This document shows positions 1 to 7,074 of a stretch of 14,121 bases of DNA, in pieces (the stretch's first letter is position 1; each line of letters begins with the position of its first letter). Source of the DNA: Comamonadaceae bacterium (GTDB lineage Bacteria; Pseudomonadota; Gammaproteobacteria; Burkholderiales; Burkholderiaceae_C); the NCBI GenBank assembly GCA_027490485.1, contig JAIXYA010000243.1, forward strand, positions 1 to 14,121, read 5' to 3'. The notes beneath the pieces were generated by a model that made no database searches, was not told the DNA's origin, and was given only the letters and a program-made list of their open reading frames with translations. A program made the translations under genes and the position numbers.

Positions 1-1966
1 CCTCAGCAGCAACGATGTGGCCGTCTTCTACAAAAAGTACGCGCTTGCCTTGAGCGCGATGCGTCGCCAATGCAGGCGCTTTGACGTCATAGGCAAAAAA
101 GGTGACAGCGCTGGGGCATTGGGCCGCCATGGCCACGACCAAAGGGTCCTCAGCATTGAGAACAGCCATGCCAGATGGGTCCACGTTGCGAACAATAACC
201 CGCTTGAGAACAGCCAAATCTTCAACGGTGGAGATGTAATTCAAGCCAAGGTGGTCGCCACTGCCAATATTGGTGACCACAGCCACTTGGCAGCGGTCAA
301 ACGCCAAGCCTTCACGCAACATACCGCCACGGGCAGTTTCCAGTACCGCCGCATCGACATTGGGGTGCATCAAGACGCGCAACGCACTTTGCGGGCCAGC
401 ACAATCGCCAGAATCAAACTGGTAACCATTGGCATACACACCATCGGTATTGGCAATGCCCATGCGAAAACCACTGGAGGCAAGCAAGTGAGAAATCAAT
501 CGCACAGTGGTGGTTTTGCCATTGGTGCCGGTGACGGCCACCACTGGGATACGAGCGTTTTCACCATCAGGGAACATCTGGTCGATGACCGCCTTGCCTA
601 CATCTCGCCCTTTGCCAAAGGAGGGGCTCAGGTGCATTCGCAGACCAGGGGCGGCATTGACTTCGATGATGCCGCCATTTTGCTCTTCCAAGGGGCGCAG
701 AATGGTTTCGCAAACAATGTCTACGCCGCAGATATCCAAGCCCACCATTTGGGCTGCCAAGACTGCGCTGGCAGCGACTTCAGGATGCACGTCGTCGGTG
801 ACATCGGTGGCAGATCCTCCGGTGGACAAATTGGCGTTGTTGCGCATGATGACGCGCATACCTTTAGGTGGAACACTGCTTTCATCTAAGCTTTGTTCTT
901 GCAAGCAAGCTATTGCCACTTCATCGATACGAATTCGCGTTAAAGGGTAAGAGTGCCCTTCGCCTCGCAAGGGGTCAGCGTTAACGATATCGACCAATTG
1001 ACGGACAGTGTGTTTGCCGTCTCCGACAACAAGTGCGGGCTCACGCCGAGCAGCTGCGACCAATTTGTCGCCAATCACCAGCAAACGGTAATCGCTGCCG
1101 GGTAAATACCGCTCTACCATGATGTCTTCTCGGTAACGCAAAGCAATTTTGTAAGCAGCATCCAACTCTTCGCGGGTTTTGACATTGACAGCAACGCCCT
1201 TGCCTTGGTTACCGTCTTGCGGCTTGACCACCACGGGTAGACCAATTTCTTGGGCCACTGCCCAAGCGTCATCCACATTTTTGACAGGGCGGCCTTCGGG
1301 CACAGGCAAGCCCGCCATGCGGAAAAGTTTTTTCGTCAGCTCTTTGTCTTGCGCGATGGATTCGGCTATGGCGCTGCTGGCGTCGGTTTCGGCAGCTTGT
1401 ATGCGCCGCTGTTTGCTGCCCCACCCGAGTTGCACCAAGCTGCCTTCGGTCAAACGGATGTAAGGAATATTTCGGTTCAGTCCCGCATTGACAATCGACG
1501 CGGTCGATGGACCTAGGCGCAGGTCTTCATCCACTTCGCGCAACTGTGCAATGACTTTGGCGAGGGGAAAATCGGTGTTACTCAATGCAGCTTGTAACAA
1601 CTCTTGGGCGTGACCAATGGCCAAGCGACCCACCTGCTCTACCGTGTACTGCACCACCACTTGATACAAACCTTCATTGGGTGTGGCGGTGGTGCGGCTA
1701 AAGGTAACAGGGCAACCCGCTTCAATTTGCAATGAAAGCGTGGCTTCTTCTAAAGCATGGGCAAAGGTATAGACAGACTCGGATGTGCTGTTGTAAATGC
1801 TGTAGATGGAAGGAAATAAATGCCTTAATCGCTTAGAAAAATCAGGCACGCTGATCCGCAAATCGATGCTGTGCTGGGTATCGCATTGCACCAACGCTTC
1901 TACAGAGGTGTGTTTAGACCAGAGGTTGGGGCCACGCAGGGCCCGCGTTCGTGTGACTTCTATCAC
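1..1966 (-). CDS. cphA: Cyanophycin synthetase CphA (3' end off the window)
   Basis: ATP-dependent enzyme that builds cyanophycin (multi-L-arginyl-poly-L-aspartate) by alternately adding Asp to the backbone and Arg to its side chains; cytoplasmic. 655 codons are visible and open throughout; the C-terminus lies beyond base 1. The start is GTG, giving MIEVTRTRALRGPNLW, which matches the usual family N-terminus, with a good Shine-Dalgarno (AAGGGGAG) just upstream inside the preceding gene. Domains: N domain 1-150; ATP-grasp G domain from about 151 (LGPSTASIV at 151-159, VVVKPQDGNQGKG around 245-257, NAAPGLRMH further on); Mur-ligase-like M domain with an intact P-loop GTNGKTT at 480-486 and a later NIGSGDHLG motif. 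In the family, the G domain adds Asp and the M domain adds Arg. The N domain has H70-A-L-E73-E74 where many cyanophycin synthetases show HxxEH (see findings). The gene overlaps the upstream cphA' by GTGA, so translation is probably coupled. Identity is secure; completeness of the 3' end cannot be judged. Confidence 0.95.
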   Translation of the reverse strand, partial: MIEVTRTRALRGPNLWSKHTSVEALVQCDTQHSIDLRISVPDFSKRLRHLFPSIYSIYNSTSESVYTFAHALEEATLSLQIEAGCPVTFSRTTATPNEGLYQVVVQYTVEQVGRLAIGHAQELLQAALSNTDFPLAKVIAQLREVDEDLRLGPSTASIVNAGLNRNIPYIRLTEGSLVQLGWGSKQRRIQAAETDASSAIAESIAQDKELTKKLFRMAGLPVPEGRPVKNVDDAWAVAQEIGLPVVVKPQDGNQGKGVAVNVKTREELDAAYKIALRYREDIMVERYLPGSDYRLLVIGDKLVAAARREPALVVGDGKHTVRQLVDIVNADPLRGEGHSYPLTRIRIDEVAIACLQEQSLDESSVPPKGMRVIMRNNANLSTGGSATDVTDDVHPEVAASAVLAAQMVGLDICGVDIVCETILRPLEEQNGGIIEVNAAPGLRMHLSPSFGKGRDVGKAVIDQMFPDGENARIPVVAVTGTNGKTTTVRLISHLLASSGFRMGIANTDGVYANGYQFDSGDCAGPQSALRVLMHPNVDAAVLETARGGMLREGLAFDRCQVAVVTNIGSGDHLGLNYISTVEDLAVLKRVIVRNVDPSGMAVLNAEDPLVVAMAAQCPSAVTFFAYDVKAPALATHRAQGKRVLFVEDGHIVAAE

Positions 1967-4173
1967 TGGCTACTCCCCTTGATTGACACGGGTTGGTTAG
2001 CATTTTTTTGCGAAAAACTTTTCAAGCTAGCCCTGATGAGATCGGTGGGTATATCTAAAGTCTGGGCAACCGCGACAGCTGCACACAAGGTGGACAAACT
2101 GATACCTCCTTGTTGCATCAGCAGCTGTATGGGCTCGGCATCGGTTCGCAACATGCTGACTTCTTTGGCGCCATGGGCAAAGAAAATTTGCTGGTCACGG
2201 TAGAACACCACGCGCTGCGATTTTTCACGCGCAGCTGCAATGACGGGATGGTTGTCTTCATGGCTGTAGAAAAAAACATCGCCATCGCTGAGCTCTTCAA
2301 AAGACACAGCCACTTCATCACAGGCATTGAGTACCGCCACACCTTCAGGCAAAACGACATCGACTTGGTTGCGCATGACATTTCGCATTTGCTCGGGTGT
2401 TCGAATATCGTGAACCTCAAGTCCAACAGGTTCAGGCACCCCTGTAACGACGCCCACCAAACACCGGTCGTAGGCCAAGCCTTCATCCATCAATTGCATT
2501 CCTGAACTTTCAAAAACAGCCGCATCCAAAACGCGGTTGATCAGCAAACGCTGTCCAAGCTCAAAGGAACGGGCATCTTTGCTGACAACACGTCGCTGAT
2601 CAAGGTACAAGCCATCCGCACAAGCCAAGCCCGTGTGCTTGCCACTGAGTTCAAATAACCAAGCAATGATTTTGGAGAGCTCGGTGGCTTGGTGACTGCC
2701 CATCACGCCCACAATGGGGATGCGTCCTGAGTCTGAGGACTCAAACAACTGGTCCACAATGGCTTGCCCCACGGGCCTAGGCTTTCCAACCACAGGCTTC
2801 AAATGCATCAGCAGACCAGGCCCTGCATTGACCTCGACCACAGCGCCATGAACCTCTAGCAAAGGCCGAGACACATCAGGCGTGACCAAATCGATGCCAG
2901 CAATATCTAAGCCCACCACTTTGGCGGCAAGAATGGCCATGTCGGCCACTTGGGGATGAACATCATCGGTGACATCGTTGGCCATGTTGCCGGTACGCTG
3001 AACAATGATGACCTTGCCCTTGTCAGGCACGCTTTGCACTTCGAAGCCTTGTTTTTGGATTTCCAAAACAATATTGCCCTGCTCAGACAAAATGATTTTC
3101 TCTAGAGGAAATTCTTCTTCCAAGCCACGGCGTGGGTCGGTATTGACTTGAGAGTCGATGAGTTGTTCCACAGTCGAAATACCGTCACCGACAACTTGCA
3201 CGGTTTCGCCTCGTGAAGCTGCCACGACCTTGTTTCCGACCACCAACAAGCGATGCTCTTCCCCCACAATGAATTGTTCAACGATGACTTCGTTGTTTTC
3301 TTCTTCACGCAAAGCAATATCAAAAGCAGCATGGACTTCGGCTTGGGTTTTCAAATCGAGAGACACACCACGGCCATGGTTGGCGTCAATCGGTTTAAGC
3401 ACAACGGGCAAGCCGATGTCTTGCGCCACAGACCAAGCCTCCTCTGCTGTGGTCACAGTACGGCCTTTGGGCACAGGTACGCCGCACTGCGTGAGCAAAC
3501 GCTTGGTGAGGTCTTTGTCGCTGGAAATATGTTCTGCAATGGCACTGGTTTTGTCTGTCTCAGCGGTCCATATACGCCGCTGACGCGAGCCATAACCCAG
3601 TTGCACCAAGTTGCCAGAGGTGAGACGGATAGAAGGAATGCGTCGCTCAGTAGCAGCATCCACGATGCAAGCCGTGCTGGGCCCCAAACACAAGCGGTCT
3701 ACCATGTCTTTGAGTTTTTTAACCGTGGCCTTGGCGTCAAAAGGTTTGTTGTTAATGGCTGCCATGACCAAATTGCGGGCGTCCACCAGACTTTCTAAAC
3801 CGATTTCTTCTTGGCGCGCCCTGAAAACCACTTTGTAAACGCCACTGGTGCTGGTTTCTCTGGCCTTGCCAAAACTCACCTGCATACCCGCCAAAGTTTG
3901 CAACTCGATGGCCACATGTTCAATGATGTGCGCAGGCCATGTACCGTCCCGCAGACGCCAAACGAAACCACCCACCTCGCCCACACTGCAATGGTGCTGC
4001 TGCAGACTGGGTAACCATTCAATCAATCTATCGACAAAACCAGGGATGGTGTTAGAGGGGAATTTTTCTAACTCACCAATATCCAACCAAGCTTCAACGG
4101 CTGAGCGGTAAGTCCAAAAATTGGGGCCTCGCAAAAAACGCTGTTGAAGAATTTGAATATCGTCAAATGTCAT
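1963..4173 (-). CDS. cphA': Second cyanophycin synthetase paralogue (CphA'), Mur-domain P-loop degenerate
   Basis: 736-residue paralogue of the adjacent CphA, in the tandem arrangement known from betaproteobacteria. The N domain (1-165) contains H82-I-I-E85-H86 within AHIIEHVAIELQTLAGM. The ATP-grasp G domain follows (GPSTACIV 164-171, LVQLGYGSRQRRI 189-201, VVLKPIDANHGRGV 257-270, VEVNAGPGLLMH 446-457). The M-like domain (about 486-736) aligns through RIPIVGVMG and EGLAYDRCLVGVVTG. However, the P-loop is replaced by GSHQATE (492-498) and the DHLG motif is absent, so ATP binding there is very unlikely. The frame is continuous with recognisable similarity on both sides, so this is divergence, not a frameshift. 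The start ATG has an AAGG about 9 bases upstream. Its partner cphA starts inside its stop codon. Possible roles are primer supply, an Asp-adding or accessory subunit, or polymerisation of beta-Asp-Arg dipeptides as in cyanobacterial CphA2. The sequence does not decide between them. Confidence 0.9.
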   Translation of the reverse strand: MTFDDIQILQQRFLRGPNFWTYRSAVEAWLDIGELEKFPSNTIPGFVDRLIEWLPSLQQHHCSVGEVGGFVWRLRDGTWPAHIIEHVAIELQTLAGMQVSFGKARETSTSGVYKVVFRARQEEIGLESLVDARNLVMAAINNKPFDAKATVKKLKDMVDRLCLGPSTACIVDAATERRIPSIRLTSGNLVQLGYGSRQRRIWTAETDKTSAIAEHISSDKDLTKRLLTQCGVPVPKGRTVTTAEEAWSVAQDIGLPVVLKPIDANHGRGVSLDLKTQAEVHAAFDIALREEENNEVIVEQFIVGEEHRLLVVGNKVVAASRGETVQVVGDGISTVEQLIDSQVNTDPRRGLEEEFPLEKIILSEQGNIVLEIQKQGFEVQSVPDKGKVIIVQRTGNMANDVTDDVHPQVADMAILAAKVVGLDIAGIDLVTPDVSRPLLEVHGAVVEVNAGPGLLMHLKPVVGKPRPVGQAIVDQLFESSDSGRIPIVGVMGSHQATELSKIIAWLFELSGKHTGLACADGLYLDQRRVVSKDARSFELGQRLLINRVLDAAVFESSGMQLMDEGLAYDRCLVGVVTGVPEPVGLEVHDIRTPEQMRNVMRNQVDVVLPEGVAVLNACDEVAVSFEELSDGDVFFYSHEDNHPVIAAAREKSQRVVFYRDQQIFFAHGAKEVSMLRTDAEPIQLLMQQGGISLSTLCAAVAVAQTLDIPTDLIRASLKSFSQKNANQPVSIKGSSQ

Positions 4174-4218
4174 AATCGAGACCTTGTAATTATTTAGCGT
4201 TTATTTATAGAAAATCGG
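4174..4218. promoter_or_regulatory. 45-bp divergent promoter region between cphA' and the ABC exporter gene
   Basis: This AT-rich gap must serve both transcription units unless promoters reach into the coding regions. On the plus strand, TTGTAA (4184-4189), a 16-base spacer and TATAGA (4206-4211) make a plausible sigma70 promoter. It would start transcription within a base or two of the ABC start codon at 4219, implying a leaderless or nearly leaderless mRNA. On the minus strand TATAAA and TAAATA are candidate -10 boxes, but no good -35 goes with them. A minus-strand AAGG serves as the cphA' ribosome site. These are motif matches by eye only. Confidence 0.45.
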
Positions 4219-6471
4219 ATGACCGACTACAGATTTCAGCGGGGAGTGCATGGCTTGTCAGAGGATTGGCGGGCTAGGGTGCAAGAAAAGATTCCCGCAC
4301 TCACCAACGTGCTGGGGTGGTTAGAGGTTGACCTCGATGCCCGATTATATTTCGCAAAGTCCTTGCTTCTGCTCTGTGCTGACCGGCTTTTTGCCCTCGA
4401 ACACGACGAGCAATCCCAATGGCGGGTGCGTGAATGGCCGCTGACGCCGGACTTGCAACTGTCTTTGAAGGACTATGCAGGCGTGGGCACTTTAGAGCTT
4501 CAAAGCCTCACCCACAGCTTGGGGACGTGGCGTTTCACGCTGGGGCGCAATGAGCAAGCACAGGTTTTCGCCGAAGCATTCGCTGCCCGGTTGAACCAAC
4601 CAACCTCTGTAGAACACGAAACCATCACGCCCCAACAAGCAGATGTTTTGCATGAAGGCGAGCATGCGCCCTTACAAGGTAACTGGGGCTTGCTGCGCTT
4701 ATGGCGCTTTGCCGAACCCTACAAAGGGCAGTTGTTCTTGGGTTTTGTTTTGACCTTGGCGTCTACTGCCGCCACCTTGGTCCCACCCTACTTGACCATG
4801 CCCTTGATGGACGATGTGCTGATTCCTTTTCAAAATGGGCAGCAAATCGATATTGAATTGGTCACGCTGTACTTGTCCGGTTTGCTGGGCGCGTCGCTTG
4901 TTGCATGGGGACTTGGTTGGTACAAAACCTATGTGCTGGCCCTGGCGTCTGAGCGCATTGGTGCAGATCTGCGGTCCACCGCCTATGAACACCTGTTGCG
5001 ACTGTCTTTGGAGTATTTCGGCGGACGAAGAACCGGTGACTTGATGACCCGCATAGGCAGCGAGACCGACCGTTTATGCATCTTTCTGTCTGTGCATTTT
5101 TTAGATTTCGCCACCGACGTGCTGATGATTTTGATGACTGCAGTCATTTTGTTCAGCATTGATCCTTGGTTGGCCTGCGCCACCTTGCTGCCTCTGCCGT
5201 TTATTGGCTGGCTGATTCAAAATGTGCGCGACAGACTGCGCAATGGATTTGAAAAAATTGACCGCGTGTGGTCGGAGTTGACCAACGTTTTGGCTGACAC
5301 CATTCCTGGTATTCGTGTGGTCAAAGCATTTGCACAAGAAAAACGTGAAGCTTCACGTTTTCGCTCAGCCAATAAACACAATTTGGCGGTCAATGACAAA
5401 GTGAATTTTTTGTGGTCGCTATTTTCGCCAACAGTGACCTTGGTAACTGAAATAGGTTTGTTGGTCGTATGGGCGTTTGGCATTTGGCAAGTAGCCAACC
5501 ATCACGTAACAGTAGGTGTGTTGACTGCTTTTTTGGCCTACAGCAGCCGTTTTTATGCGCGTTTAGACTCCATGAGTCGCATTGTGTCGCACACCCAAAA
5601 AGCCATCGCCGGTACCAAGCGTATTTTTGAAATTTTGGACCACGTCTCCAGCGTCCCCGAACCTGTCAATCCCCAACCCATGCCCAAAATTGAAGGGCGT
5701 ATCCAAATTGATGACATCGGGTTTCGCTATGGCAACCGCGCTGTGATTCGTGGTTTGAGCTTGGATATTGCCCCTGGGGAAATGATTGGCTTGGTTGGAC
5801 AAAGCGGCTCGGGCAAAAGTACCATGGTCAATTTGATTTGCCGCTTCTACGACGTCAGCGAAGGTGCGATTCGCATAGACGGCACAGACATTCGAGACTT
5901 GCGCGTCAGCGACTACCGACAGCACATTGGCTTGGTCTTGCAAGAACCTTTTTTGTTCTTTGGCACGATTGCCGACAACATCGCTTATGGAAAGCCTCAA
6001 GCCAGTCGCAGCGAAATTGTGGCCGCAGCTCGGGCTGCACATGCGCATGAGTTCATCTTGCGCCTCCCGCAAGGCTATGACTCTTTGGTGGGCGAACGCG
6101 GTCAAGCTTTGTCGGGTGGTGAACGCCAACGCATATCAATCGCCAGAGCGCTGTTGATTGACCCGCGCATCCTCATCATGGATGAAGCCACCTCCTCGGT
6201 GGACACCGAAACTGAGCAAGAAATTCAAAAAGCCTTGGACAACTTGGTGCGTGGCAGGACCACCATTGCCATTGCCCACAGACTCTCTACTTTGCGTCGT
6301 GCCGATCGATTGGTGGTGATGGAGCATGGTCAGTTGGTGGAGCAAGGGCAACATCAGGAATTGCTTGACAGGCAAGGGGCTTATTGGCGCCTCTACGAAG
6401 CCCAAGCCAGACGCGCAGAAGCCGAACAAGGACTGGTTTCTGTCAGCGACACCCGCGAGGTACGCACATGA
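4219..6471 (+). CDS. Cyanophycin-associated ABC exporter half-transporter (permease-ATPase fusion with N-terminal extra domain)
   Basis: 750-residue type-I ABC exporter subunit of the inner membrane, expected to work as a homodimer. Residues 1-150 are an extra soluble region before the transporter. The transmembrane part (about 165-450) has six hydrophobic helices in the exporter pattern; the first is near 172-195. The nucleotide-binding domain (about 490-735) has Walker A GQSGSGKST (527-535), Q-loop LVLQEPF, signature LSGGERQR (631-638), Walker B ILIMDE (651-656, catalytic E656) and H-loop H687, so it looks fully active. The gene is divergent from cphA' and overlaps the DUF1854 gene by ATGA. 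This pair is a known companion of cyanophycin genes in proteobacteria. Substrate and direction of transport are unknown; a role with cyanophycin itself, its dipeptide or another molecule cannot be told from the sequence. No Shine-Dalgarno is visible before the ATG. A 22-bp perfect palindrome lies inside the coding sequence at 5340-5361. Confidence 0.9.
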   Translation: MTDYRFQRGVHGLSEDWRARVQEKIPALTNVLGWLEVDLDARLYFAKSLLLLCADRLFALEHDEQSQWRVREWPLTPDLQLSLKDYAGVGTLELQSLTHSLGTWRFTLGRNEQAQVFAEAFAARLNQPTSVEHETITPQQADVLHEGEHAPLQGNWGLLRLWRFAEPYKGQLFLGFVLTLASTAATLVPPYLTMPLMDDVLIPFQNGQQIDIELVTLYLSGLLGASLVAWGLGWYKTYVLALASERIGADLRSTAYEHLLRLSLEYFGGRRTGDLMTRIGSETDRLCIFLSVHFLDFATDVLMILMTAVILFSIDPWLACATLLPLPFIGWLIQNVRDRLRNGFEKIDRVWSELTNVLADTIPGIRVVKAFAQEKREASRFRSANKHNLAVNDKVNFLWSLFSPTVTLVTEIGLLVVWAFGIWQVANHHVTVGVLTAFLAYSSRFYARLDSMSRIVSHTQKAIAGTKRIFEILDHVSSVPEPVNPQPMPKIEGRIQIDDIGFRYGNRAVIRGLSLDIAPGEMIGLVGQSGSGKSTMVNLICRFYDVSEGAIRIDGTDIRDLRVSDYRQHIGLVLQEPFLFFGTIADNIAYGKPQASRSEIVAAARAAHAHEFILRLPQGYDSLVGERGQALSGGERQRISIARALLIDPRILIMDEATSSVDTETEQEIQKALDNLVRGRTTIAIAHRLSTLRRADRLVVMEHGQLVEQGQHQELLDRQGAYWRLYEAQARRAEAEQGLVSVSDTREVRT
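5340..5361. repeat. Perfect 22-bp palindrome inside the ABC exporter gene
   Basis: The arm AAAACGTGAAG (5340-5350) is followed directly, with no spacer, by its exact reverse complement (5351-5361), centred on an AAGCTT. It encodes part of the EKREASRF segment in the cytoplasmic loop of the exporter. It could be a protein-binding site, or the symmetry could be a by-product of codon choice. I saw no second copy in the window. Confidence 0.6.
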
Positions 6472-6935
6472 GCCTACTCACCCACTTGATCAAAGACCAA
6501 CGCGGACTGTGGCAAGCCACTCTCGCAGATGGTTCAGTTCACGACAGTGTGACGGTAGTCCGGGCTTTTCCTATTCGTGCGCCTGATGAGGCGATCTCGG
6601 TGATTGACCATGAAGGCCACGAGTTGTGCTGGATAGAGCATGTAGATGCGTTAAACGAAACAGTACGTGAAGCAGTGGTGAGCGCCTTGCAAGCACGTGA
6701 GTTCATGCCTGAAATTTTGAGCGTAGAGCGGGTCAGCTCATTTGCCACGCCATCGGTGTGGACGGTACAAACCAGCCGCGGCAAATGTGACTTCACCTTG
6801 AAAGGCGAAGAAGATATTCGCCGCGTCAGCGCCCAGACCTTGATCGTGGCGGATGCCCACGGCGTTCAGTTTTTGATACGTGATCTACCGTCGCTGGATG
6901 CGGCGAGTCGAAAACTGCTCGACAGATTCCTTTGA
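6468..6935 (+). CDS. DUF1854 family protein, partner of the cyanophycin-associated ABC exporter
   Basis: 155-residue soluble protein starting MSLLTHLIKDQRG, with no signal peptide or membrane segment. The ATG at 6468 overlaps the exporter's TGA in an ATGA arrangement, which favours translational coupling and a joint function. An in-frame ATG at 6384 lies deep within the exporter gene and would give an unlikely extension. The composition suggests an alternating beta/alpha protein: a strand-rich N-terminal third (LWQATLADGSVHDSVTVVRAF), an acidic segment DHEGHELCWIEHVDAL, a helix around EAVVSALQAREF, and a C-terminal half ending RKLLDRFL. Recognition as DUF1854 rests on its position behind this type of exporter beside cphA genes and on its general sequence character. 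The biochemical function is unknown. It is probably cytoplasmic and may bind or regulate the exporter's ATPase. Confidence 0.8.
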   Translation: MSLLTHLIKDQRGLWQATLADGSVHDSVTVVRAFPIRAPDEAISVIDHEGHELCWIEHVDALNETVREAVVSALQAREFMPEILSVERVSSFATPSVWTVQTSRGKCDFTLKGEEDIRRVSAQTLIVADAHGVQFLIRDLPSLDAASRKLLDRFL

Positions 6936-7017
6936 TTTTTAAGCATTTTTTTATAATGTCCTTCGATTTTCATTGGATTTAAATTGACAAAGTTAAATTA
7001 TTCAAAAAAAATCAAAG
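6930..7017. repeat. 11-bp inverted repeat flanking the amidase promoter region
   Basis: CTTTGATTTTT (6930-6940), which includes the end of the DUF1854 gene, is the exact reverse complement of AAAAATCAAAG (7007-7017). The arms are 66 bases apart and enclose both promoter candidates of the downstream amidase gene. The arms are AT-rich, so chance is a real possibility. Confidence 0.35.
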
Positions 7018-7074
7018 ATCATCCAAGAGTTACATAGTTAACAACAATACCTACAAACCTCAAAAAGGATCACC
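6936..7074 (+). promoter_or_regulatory. AT-rich promoter region of the exported amidase gene
   Basis: This 139-base gap is the largest non-coding stretch in the window and is strongly AT-rich. It holds a perfect TATAAT (6952-6957) that lacks a well-spaced -35; the nearest match, TTGATT at 6932-6937, gives only 14 bases. It also holds a perfect TTGACA (6984-6989) with a weak -10 (AAAAAT, 7007-7012) at 17-base spacing, which would give a leader of roughly 55 bases. AAGGA sits about 6 bases before the ATG at 7075 as the ribosome site. I see no clear intrinsic terminator for the upstream DUF1854 gene, only short T-tracts without a stem. Confidence 0.45.

Noticed and set aside
17..889. Long plus-strand open frame of 290 codons opposite cphA
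   Set aside because: It is antisense to a clearly conserved cyanophycin synthetase with its P-loop in this stretch, has no recognisable family motifs, and its composition is that of a reverse-complement shadow.
1963..2700. CphA' as a pseudogene or frameshifted copy
   Set aside because: The reading frame is continuous and similarity to CphA is visible before and after the degenerate P-loop. The change is divergence of the M domain, not a broken gene.
5563..6129. Minus-strand open frame of 188 codons opposite the exporter ATPase
   Set aside because: It is antisense to the conserved Walker A to signature region and shows no family features.
6384..6467. Longer start for the DUF1854 gene at 6384
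   Set aside because: It would overlap the exporter gene by 88 bases; the ATG at 6468 with ATGA overlap is the natural coupled start.
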